Translations under genes and position numbers: made by a program
The notes under the pieces: model-generated
Databases searched by the model: none
Told to the model about the DNA's origin: nothing
Seen by the model: only the letters and a program-made list of their open reading frames with translations
Source of the DNA: Fimbriimonadaceae bacterium
Lineage (GTDB): Bacteria > Armatimonadota > Fimbriimonadia > Fimbriimonadales > Fimbriimonadaceae
Length of the DNA stretch: 6,532 bases
Direction: 5' to 3'
Assembly: GCA_014380605.1 (NCBI GenBank)
Contig: JACMJO010000344.1
Location: 1-6,532, forward strand
Shown: piece after piece, positions 1-5,481 of the stretch
Numbering within the stretch: the stretch's first letter is position 1
Layout: every line of letters starts with the position of its first letter

Positions 1-536
1 GTGACGAGGATCAGGCCGTAAGGCGACTGGATGGCGCGGGACCACCTTTTTAGAACCTCCTCCGTCATCCCGAGCTTGGAGAGATCCACCTTCATCCGCT
101 CGGGGTCGAGAAGTCGCATGACGAACTTCTCGCCGTTCAGGCAAGGGATACAGCTTGCGCGGGCACTGAGTCGGCGACCGTTGTACTCCATGTCGAGTCG
201 GCCATCCTGAGGCTCACGATTCTCGTCGATGCGCATTCCGGCGGCTAGCTTGAGACGGGCAAGGACGTTTTGAGCCTGCTCGCTCGGAAGTTGGCCGGTG
301 TCGTGAAGAACGCCGTCTTGGCGGTAACGGATGCGGAGTTGGTCTCGCTCAGGTTGGAGGTGGATGTCCGACGTGCCAGTATCCAGGGCATTCATGAAGA
401 TGCTATCGACGATTCCCACTGCGATAGACATATCCGCTTCGCCGCCCATGTCGCGTACGTTTGCACCCTCGCGAAGGACAAGTCGAAAGCGCTTGGCGGC
501 GCCCCAGTTCGTTTGAGATTGATCAACCATTGACAT
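1..536 (-). CDS. PilB/GspE-family secretion/pilus assembly ATPase, short N-terminus, partial (3' end beyond the left edge)
   Basis: About 178 codons are readable from an ATG at 536. The product resembles the N2 domain and linker of T2SSE-family ATPases (GspE, PilB), hexameric cytoplasmic motors for type II secretion or type IV pilus assembly. Visible hallmarks are SDIHLQP (residues 56-62), RYRQDGVL (70-77), RLKLAAGMRIDENREPQDGR (94-113), GEKFVMRLLD (135-144) and SPYGLILV (171-178). The next residue is Thr, and in this family a Walker A motif (GPTGSGKT-like) normally follows at once, just outside the window. The start at 536 has AGGA nine bases upstream; the in-frame ATG at 530 is the alternative. 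An in-frame TGA at 594-596 with no other standard start means the usual N-terminal N1/MshEN domain of roughly 150 residues is absent; only about 35 residues precede the N2 core. PilT is less likely because the R-K-PQDGR block is PilB/GspE-like. The family is clear; which machine it powers is not. Confidence 0.93.
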   Translation of the reverse strand, partial: MSMVDQSQTNWGAAKRFRLVLREGANVRDMGGEADMSIAVGIVDSIFMNALDTGTSDIHLQPERDQLRIRYRQDGVLHDTGQLPSEQAQNVLARLKLAAGMRIDENREPQDGRLDMEYNGRRLSARASCIPCLNGEKFVMRLLDPERMKVDLSKLGMTEEVLKRWSRAIQSPYGLILV

Positions 537-545
537 CGTTTGAAT

Positions 546-549
546 TCCT
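546..549 (-). promoter_or_regulatory. Ribosome binding site for the PilB/GspE-like ATPase
   Basis: On the minus strand AGGA lies nine bases before the ATG at 536 and fifteen before the second in-frame ATG at 530. The spacing favours the start at 536. Confidence 0.6.
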
Positions 550-568
550 ATCCGGCAATATAATCTGT

Positions 569-597
569 ATTCTATTCGGCTCAGGCGTGGCTGTCAT
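569..597 (-). promoter_or_regulatory. Sigma70-type promoter of the PilB/GspE-like ATPase
   Basis: Read on the minus strand, ATGACA (592-597; one mismatch to TTGACA) is followed after exactly 17 bases by TAGAAT (569-574; one mismatch to TATAAT). Transcription would begin near 562, leaving a leader of about 26 bases with an AGGA ribosome site before the start at 536. A second AT-rich hexamer, TATATT, lies just downstream but lacks a well-placed -35. This is sequence matching only. Confidence 0.65.
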
Positions 598-600
598 ACT
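592..600 (+). promoter_or_regulatory. Possible extended -10 element for the EamA transporter
   Basis: TGTCATACT matches the extended -10 pattern TGn-TATAAT with four of six hexamer positions. It ends six bases before the GTG start at 607, so transcription would begin at or very near the start codon. There is no Shine-Dalgarno-like purine run before that GTG, which fits a leaderless message. No -35 is visible at normal spacing. Its first six bases are the reverse complement of the divergent gene's -35. The match is modest and could be chance. Confidence 0.35.
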
Positions 601-606
601 TAGACT

Positions 607-1512
607 GTGCCGGTTCGCAGGTATCCCCTCCCAAATCCTTGGTTAACGGCGACCGTCCTGGTTTGGGGCTTCAACTTTGTAGCGGTCAAGCTACTCAACC
701 TTCAAATGACCGCCGCGGCAGTATCGTTAGTTCGATTCGTGCCGATGTATCTCCTGCTTATTATCCTCTGTCGTCTGCGTGGGGAGTCCCTAAAGTATGG
801 CAAGGACTCGATTCCCGTGCTTTGGCAGGGGTTTGTGTCGATGGGGTTCTATATGGTTCTTTTCCTGGAAGGGATGGCACGGACGTCCGCCGCGGAAGGG
901 GCGATCATTCTGGCAACCGCTCCGGTCTTCGTCGCGATCTTTTCGGTAATCGCCAAGATCGAGAGATTTACTCCCGGGGCCATTATTGGAGCTGCCATCG
1001 CCTTCATTGGGACTGCCCTAGTTATCGCCTCAGGAGCCAAGGGCACGCATGGCTCGATGGAAGGCAATCTGATGATCCTCTCGTCCGCTGTAGTTTGGGC
1101 ATACGGAGCGGTATTGTCCAAACCGCTCGTGAACAAATACTCGCCCTTGCAGTCACTGACGCTATCGATGCCGGCGGCGCTGCTGATCTTGTTGCCGTAC
1201 GGGTTGATGCCCACCATAAACGTCCCCTGGACGTCCATGACGTCTCAATCATGGTGGATGCTTTTCCACGTCACCTTCGGCGCGGGCGTGATCGGATTCC
1301 TCGGCTTCTATGAGGGCGTGAAGGCAAAAGGACCGGCAGCGGCGATGCTGTACCAGTTCTTTGTGCCGATCGTGGCGGCATTTTTCTCCTACTTGCTGTT
1401 ACGCCAAGGGCTCAACGCTTGGCAAGCGATAGGCTTGGGAATCGTCATTCTCGGCGTATACGTGGCTTACAGATCGAGATACCTGGCCGCATCCAGGTTA
1501 GCGGTAACTTGA
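607..1512 (+). CDS. EamA/DMT-superfamily transporter, 10 predicted membrane segments
   Basis: This 301-residue protein has the length and two-fold repeat of drug/metabolite transporter (DMT) family permeases, inner-membrane carriers usually exporting amino acids or other small metabolites. The substrate cannot be told from sequence. Hydrophobic segments lie at about residues 12-30, 37-56, 69-88, 97-116, 124-143, 153-172, 183-202, 217-236, 243-264 and 271-288. Family landmarks are VWGFNFVAVK (19-28) in repeat one, SAAEGAIILATAPVFVAIFS (94-113), and in repeat two VVWAYGAVLSK (162-172) and GPAAAMLYQFFVPIVAAFFS (242-261). A GTG start at 607 is required to keep segment one: an in-frame TAG stands two codons upstream, and the next ATG (residue 34) would delete that segment. 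No ribosome site is visible. It is divergent from the ATPase gene and ends 16 bases before the hydrolase gene, so co-transcription with that gene is plausible. Confidence 0.93.
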   Translation: MPVRRYPLPNPWLTATVLVWGFNFVAVKLLNLQMTAAAVSLVRFVPMYLLLIILCRLRGESLKYGKDSIPVLWQGFVSMGFYMVLFLEGMARTSAAEGAIILATAPVFVAIFSVIAKIERFTPGAIIGAAIAFIGTALVIASGAKGTHGSMEGNLMILSSAVVWAYGAVLSKPLVNKYSPLQSLTLSMPAALLILLPYGLMPTINVPWTSMTSQSWWMLFHVTFGAGVIGFLGFYEGVKAKGPAAAMLYQFFVPIVAAFFSYLLLRQGLNAWQAIGLGIVILGVYVAYRSRYLAASRLAVT

Positions 1513-1514
1513 TG

Positions 1515-1520
1515 TACACT
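1515..1520 (+). promoter_or_regulatory. Possible -10 hexamer directly upstream of the hydrolase gene
   Basis: TACACT (four of six matches to TATAAT, keeping the key A2 and T6) sits in the 16-base gap after the transporter gene and ends eight bases before the ATG at 1529. With no Shine-Dalgarno in between, it could produce a leaderless message. No convincing -35 is seen. The hydrolase may equally be expressed by read-through from the transporter. Confidence 0.3.
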
Positions 1521-1528
1521 TTGCCCTT

Positions 1529-2812
1529 ATGATCGGCAGCGCGGTTGCAGCCTTTGTCCTCTTTGCCCAAACCTCGCCCAACCCAGGTCGGTTTGAGATG
1601 GGAGAGCGACTCAAGGAGCTTGACCAAGCTTGGATGTCGACTCCAGAGAAGTCTCGAAGAAGTGCGGCAATCCCCAAGATTACAGCTGCCGTAACTTCCT
1701 TTTTCTCCTCGAAAGCTGGTGAAGCGTGCCGAGCGCTTGACGACGCCATCGCAGCTCTGGAAGGTCGGTCCGCAAGATCGGCCGATGCGATTACCTTACG
1801 ATTCGAACCGCCGTTTGTTGAACCAAGAACACCCGCCAAGCTGCGAATTGGTTGGGCCTATCTGCCAGTAGACGGTAAGACGGTAAGGATTCAGGTTGGG
1901 CGGCAGTCTGTAGTGGCGACTCCGGGCAGAGAACTGGTGATCGAAGTTCGCCCCGAGCAATTGAATCCCGAGATTCTTCAAAACCCGGAGGTTGGGTATT
2001 TGATGCCAGTCCAGGTTGGGTCTGAGCAGAGAAGCGTCTTTCTGTCCATCATCAAGCGACCTAAAGAGCGACTCACGGCCCTGAAGGACTCAAAGCAACC
2101 AGAGGCAAAGGTGCTTGTACAGTTTCTTCAGAAGGTCTTCGACGACCCCGAGTCGTTGGAGGCCGACGTCCCCATCATTCAGTATCTGTTCACGGCAGAA
2201 CTGCTTGACGAGGGCCGTCTGCGATTGGATAGGGCTGACTCACTTCCGCTGGTGAAGCAGGGCAACACCTATTTTCGGGCCGCCTTTCCCCGACAGGTTC
2301 GAGGGCCCCTGACGGTTGTGGTCGGATTGCACGGCGCGGGAGGATCGGAGAACATGTTCTTCGAAGCCTATGGAAGAGGTATCGCGGTTTCTGAGGCGCT
2401 GAAACGAAATTGGGCTTTTGTCTCGCCACGAGCATCGGCAACCGCGATGGAAGACGTTTTGGATTGGATTCGGACTCGCCGAAAACAAGCCGTAGAGCGG
2501 GTCTTTGTGATGGGACACAGTATGGGGAGTGGAATGGCGCTGCGGAGTGGATCATTGACTCCAAAGCCGTCCGCCATCGCCCTGTTTGCTCCCGCGTCGC
2601 AGAATGTTTCGGCTCAATTGAGAGAAGTCCCCTTGTTCGTGTCCGTCGGGAAACAGGACTTATTGGTAGGACCCGCACGGTCCCTTGCCCAGCAATTGCT
2701 GGGTCGAAAAGACTGCGTCTATGAAGAGCTTGATCCCTGTGAGCACCTGATGGTCGTCGGAGATTCGATGGCGGGGGCCTATAGGTTCTTTGACTCGACC
2801 ATTGGTCGGTAA
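1529..2812 (+). CDS. Probable exported alpha/beta hydrolase (serine esterase or peptidase type) with an unassigned N-terminal half
   Basis: The 427-residue product has a C-terminal alpha/beta-hydrolase domain from about residue 255. The strand and oxyanion loop VVVGLHGAGG (263-272) is followed by the nucleophile elbow GHSMGSG (329-335; Ser331), a likely acid at Asp377 in VGKQD and a likely base at His406 in CEHLMVV. The triad is therefore complete, in the style of PHB-depolymerase/LpqC-like or dienelactone-hydrolase-like esterases; the substrate is unknown. Residues 20-250 match no family I recognise. They include a helical, charged stretch (25-80) and a beta-rich stretch (87-175). The first 15 residues are hydrophobic (AVAAFVLFA) and end in a plausible signal-peptidase site, but the n-region has no Lys or Arg, so export is likely rather than certain. 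The ATG at 1529 is the first in-frame start after a TAA at 1505-1507 and has no ribosome site. Met24 (1598) has AGGT nine bases upstream and would give a cytoplasmic form. grpE follows after 14 bases. Confidence 0.85.
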   Translation: MIGSAVAAFVLFAQTSPNPGRFEMGERLKELDQAWMSTPEKSRRSAAIPKITAAVTSFFSSKAGEACRALDDAIAALEGRSARSADAITLRFEPPFVEPRTPAKLRIGWAYLPVDGKTVRIQVGRQSVVATPGRELVIEVRPEQLNPEILQNPEVGYLMPVQVGSEQRSVFLSIIKRPKERLTALKDSKQPEAKVLVQFLQKVFDDPESLEADVPIIQYLFTAELLDEGRLRLDRADSLPLVKQGNTYFRAAFPRQVRGPLTVVVGLHGAGGSENMFFEAYGRGIAVSEALKRNWAFVSPRASATAMEDVLDWIRTRRKQAVERVFVMGHSMGSGMALRSGSLTPKPSAIALFAPASQNVSAQLREVPLFVSVGKQDLLVGPARSLAQQLLGRKDCVYEELDPCEHLMVVGDSMAGAYRFFDSTIGR

Positions 2813-2826
2813 ACTCTGGGCAAGAT

Positions 2827-3369
2827 ATGACCGACCAAGAGACACCCACTCCTGCTGAGCCGAACGCAGAGACAGAATCCGCCGCCCAGGTCGATGAAGA
2901 CCTCCTTCAACTGTACAGCCAAATTCAACTTGTCCAGGATGAGCGAGATCAGATCAAGGACCAGCTTCTTCGGACGATGGCCGATTTTCAGAACTTCCGC
3001 AAACGAGTCCTTGATGAGAAAAAGCAGATCGAGGAGCGCGCAAATGAGAAGTTCGTCGTTGAGTTGCTTCCGGTTCTTGATAATTTTGAGAGGGCTTTGC
3101 AAGTCGTCGAGAACGGAGGCGATCCGGCCGCGTTTATCGAGGGTGTGAAGGCGATCGATCGACAGCTTCGCCTGGTTCTGGAGAGCCAACGTGTGCAACG
3201 TGTGCCCTCGCTCGGCCAGCCGTTCGACCCTGAGGTCCACGAGGCACTGGCGATGGTAGAGTCTGTCGAGCAAGAAGACGGTACCGTTATCGATGAGATC
3301 GAAGCCGGTTACAAATTGGGAGACCGCATCATCCGACCCGCCAGGGTGAGGGTCAGCAAGAAGCCTTGA
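2827..3369 (+). CDS. grpE: Nucleotide exchange factor GrpE
   Basis: GrpE is the cytoplasmic dimeric cofactor that releases ADP from DnaK (Hsp70) and acts as a thermosensor of that chaperone cycle. The 180-residue length is typical. An acidic disordered tail (1-22) precedes a long coiled-coil helix (about 25-75) containing RTMADFQNFRKR (49-60). The four-helix-bundle segment ELLPVLDNFERAL (79-91) follows, then the C-terminal beta domain with FDPEVHEALAMVE (133-145) and GYKLGDRIIRPARVRV (161-176), which fits the GrpE family signature. The ATG at 2827 has no good ribosome site; a TAAACT hexamer ends eleven bases upstream. No CIRCE operator is visible, and neither dnaK, dnaJ nor hrcA adjoins it, unlike the common heat-shock operon. 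Its stop overlaps the glmM start by four bases. An exact 9-base tandem copy (3187-3204) encodes QRV twice but adds no net length against E. coli GrpE. Confidence 0.97.
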   Translation: MTDQETPTPAEPNAETESAAQVDEDLLQLYSQIQLVQDERDQIKDQLLRTMADFQNFRKRVLDEKKQIEERANEKFVVELLPVLDNFERALQVVENGGDPAAFIEGVKAIDRQLRLVLESQRVQRVPSLGQPFDPEVHEALAMVESVEQEDGTVIDEIEAGYKLGDRIIRPARVRVSKKP

Positions 3370-4736
3370 GCCGAAAGCACTTTGGCACTGACGGCATCCG
3401 CGGTGTTGCCAACCAGAAGCTAACCCCGGAATTGGCGTTTCAGCTTGGGCAAGCGGCCGGCCAGTGGATGATCGACCGAAGCGTTACACCGAGGGCGGTC
3501 ATCGGGCGAGACCCGCGTCGAAGCGGGCCCATGCTAGGCGCGGCTCTCGCTTCTGGGTTCTGTTCCGTTGGCGTGGATGTAGTGGCCCTTGGGGTTGTGC
3601 CGACGCCTACGGTCGTTTACGTGGCAAGAAAAGGCAATTACGGAATGGGTGTTGTCGTCTCTGCATCCCATAATCCAGCCCCAGATAACGGATTGAAGCT
3701 CATCGGCCAAGATGGCTGTAAGTTAAGCGACGCTAGCGAGCTAGAAATCGAAGGCTATTTTGAGACGGCCCTCATGGATCGACCGACCGGGGCTAGGATT
3801 GGGTACTTGGAGTCCTCCAGAAGCGAGATCGAGGGCTACTTAGACTTTCTTGAGGCGATTGTGCCCGAGCGATTAGACGGGATGCGGGTTGCTCTGGATG
3901 CCGCGAATGGAGCGGCCTACGAACTTGGACCAGCGATCCTCGCGCGCCTTGGGGCCCAGGTGGCATTGTCAGGCGTCTCTCCCGATGGCATGAACATTAA
4001 CGAGGAAGGCGGTGCGACAAAGCCAGAATCCGTGCAATCCTTGACCCAAGCGACTGGCTCAGAGATAGGGGTCGCTTTCGACGGCGATGCGGATCGTGCA
4101 GTCTTTAGCGATGAGAAGGGAAGGCTTATCAACGGAGATCGGACCATCGGGCTTTGGGCGCACCATCACAAGGTAGAGCCAAGGGTTGTGGTTGGCACGG
4201 TGATGAGCAACGGTGGCTTTGAGGCCTATATGCAGGCTTCTGGAATTCACTTGGAACGGACGCCGGTAGGCGACAAGTACGTTGCCCAGAAGATTTCGGA
4301 TACTTCGGCAAGAATCGGAGGAGAACAAAGCGGCCACATCATCTTCCCAGATCGACAGCCAAGTGGCGACGGGCTCGTCACGATGCTAGAGGTTCTGCGT
4401 GTGCTGAAGCAGTCCGGAGCAAAGTCCTCGAGTTTCGTTGAGGCTTATGAGTCTTGGCCTCAAATTTTGATTAACGTGGAAGTGGCGGATCGGGCAACTT
4501 GGGGCGAGTCCCGAGCGGTGAAGGACGCCTTGGGCGCAGGCGAATCCGAGTTGGCGACGCGGGGGAGGCTAAATGTCCGGGCAAGCGGAACCCAGCCGAT
4601 GATTCGCGTAATGGTAGAGGCGGACAACTACGAATTCCGAGACCGGGTGGCGGGTAACGTCCTTGCGGCATTGGAGGCTCATGCGGGTGCCAAGGTTTAC
4701 TCAAAGGTGGATTTGACCCATGCTCTTGGCGATTGA
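3366..4736 (+). CDS. glmM: Phosphoglucosamine mutase GlmM
   Basis: GlmM converts glucosamine-6-phosphate to glucosamine-1-phosphate in the cytoplasm, feeding UDP-N-acetylglucosamine for peptidoglycan. The 456 residues match the usual length of about 445-460. All four functional loops are present: KHFGTDGIRG at the N-terminus (4-13), the phosphoserine loop VVVSASHNP (96-104; catalytic Ser101), the Mg-binding DGDADR (239-244), the sugar-binding GGEQSGH (318-324) and the phosphate-binding RASGTQPMIRVMVE (405-418). GEQSGH and this tail favour GlmM over phosphomannomutase/phosphoglucomutase relatives. The start is a TTG at 3366 whose last two bases begin the grpE TGA stop; no ATG or GTG lies nearby and the family N-terminus begins exactly here. 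GAGGG lies 13 bases upstream, rather far, so re-initiation after grpE is likely. The gene overlaps coaX by 17 bases. Confidence 0.97.
   Translation: MSRKHFGTDGIRGVANQKLTPELAFQLGQAAGQWMIDRSVTPRAVIGRDPRRSGPMLGAALASGFCSVGVDVVALGVVPTPTVVYVARKGNYGMGVVVSASHNPAPDNGLKLIGQDGCKLSDASELEIEGYFETALMDRPTGARIGYLESSRSEIEGYLDFLEAIVPERLDGMRVALDAANGAAYELGPAILARLGAQVALSGVSPDGMNINEEGGATKPESVQSLTQATGSEIGVAFDGDADRAVFSDEKGRLINGDRTIGLWAHHHKVEPRVVVGTVMSNGGFEAYMQASGIHLERTPVGDKYVAQKISDTSARIGGEQSGHIIFPDRQPSGDGLVTMLEVLRVLKQSGAKSSSFVEAYESWPQILINVEVADRATWGESRAVKDALGAGESELATRGRLNVRASGTQPMIRVMVEADNYEFRDRVAGNVLAALEAHAGAKVYSKVDLTHALGD
4703..4710 (+). promoter_or_regulatory. Ribosome binding site for coaX, inside glmM
   Basis: AAAGGTGG lies nine bases before the coaX ATG at 4720, within the last codons of glmM. 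It supports the ATG over the TTG two codons downstream and suggests coupled translation with glmM. Confidence 0.6.
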
Positions 4737-5481
4737 CGCGGGAAACACGCAAACGGTTTACGGAGTCTGGGACGGTCAGAACTGGCTTGCCACTTGGCGT
4801 CGCAACACCGACGGCGCCGAGACCGAGGATGAACTGGCGGTCTGGCTTCGCGGCTTATTTGAACTGAGCAATCTGCCTTTCGCGATCGACCGAATTGTTG
4901 CCGCAACCGTCGTTCCTCCCATTCAAGCGAGCGTCACGCGGCTCGCTGAGAAGTGGTTTAAGGCTCCGCTGGTCTTCTTGGAGTCGGGAGACCAAGTCGG
5001 CTTAGCTGTCGACTATCAGCCTAAGAATGCGGTTGGTCCAGATCGAATTGCCAATGCCTTGGGAGCCTTGCAAAAGCACAAGGGACCCATCGTGGTGGTC
5101 GATTTTGGTACGGCCACAACCTTCGACGTGGTGGATTCAAACAACGTGTATGTCGGAGGGGCGATCTTGCCCGGCATCGAGGTCGCGAGTTCGGCGCTCG
5201 TTGGGAGAACGTCTCGACTGCCACGATTTGAACTCAAGGCCCCGGAAACGGCGATCGGAAAGACGACGGTCCACTCCCTACAATCCGGGATGATGCTGGG
5301 CTATGCGGGGGCGATTGATGCCTTGGCCGGGCGCATCGACAAGGAGCTTGGTGGCGGAAGTACGATCATCTCGACGGGCGGGCTTGGCCAGGTCTTTATG
5401 GACCTTTGCGAGTCCATTCAGGCGTACGACAAGACTTTAACCCTGGACGGCTTGGTCGTAGCCGCCCAAAGAATCTTTTAG
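4720..5481 (+). CDS. coaX: Type III pantothenate kinase CoaX
   Basis: CoaX phosphorylates pantothenate to 4'-phosphopantothenate, the first step of coenzyme A synthesis. It belongs to the ASKHA fold and differs from CoaA in lacking feedback inhibition by CoA and in needing a monovalent cation. The 253-residue length is normal. Visible motifs are the phosphate-binding DAGNT (6-10), VGPDRIANALGA (105-116; Asp108 is the expected catalytic base), DFGTATTFD (128-136; Asp128 at the expected cation-site motif), GGAILPG (146-152), TVHSLQSG (183-190) and the adenosine-side STGGLG (218-223). It is the last gene of the grpE-glmM-coaX cluster. Its TAG stop overlaps the stop of the convergent caspase-fold gene by four bases, so there is no separate terminator between them. 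Many bacteria place coaX beside birA or nadC; here it follows glmM. Confidence 0.96.
   Translation: MLLAIDAGNTQTVYGVWDGQNWLATWRRNTDGAETEDELAVWLRGLFELSNLPFAIDRIVAATVVPPIQASVTRLAEKWFKAPLVFLESGDQVGLAVDYQPKNAVGPDRIANALGALQKHKGPIVVVDFGTATTFDVVDSNNVYVGGAILPGIEVASSALVGRTSRLPRFELKAPETAIGKTTVHSLQSGMMLGYAGAIDALAGRIDKELGGGSTIISTGGLGQVFMDLCESIQAYDKTLTLDGLVVAAQRIF

Noticed and set aside
270..533. Plus-strand open frame of 87 codons
   Set aside because: It lies antisense to the clearly recognisable PilB/GspE-like coding sequence and has no motif of its own.
849..1238. Minus-strand open frame opposite the transporter
   Set aside because: It is the complement of membrane-segment codons in a well-matched EamA protein and has no ribosome site or family match.
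1497..1508. Short inverted repeat GTTA-GCGG-TAAC at the end of the transporter gene
   Set aside because: A stem of four bases is too short to act as a terminator and there is no following T run.
2813..2826. CIRCE or other heat-shock operator before grpE
   Set aside because: The gap is only 14 bases and neither it nor the adjoining sequence contains the TTAGCACTC/GAGTGCTAA inverted repeat.
2190..2849. Long minus-strand open frame (219 codons) opposite the hydrolase gene
   Set aside because: It runs antisense to the catalytic domain, gives an Arg/Pro/Ser-rich product without recognisable motifs, and the plus-strand frame carries a complete hydrolase triad.
3187..3204. Exact tandem 9-base repeat CAACGTGTG inside grpE
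   Set aside because: It encodes QRV twice but causes no length change relative to typical GrpE between the bundle and the FDP motif, so it is probably chance.
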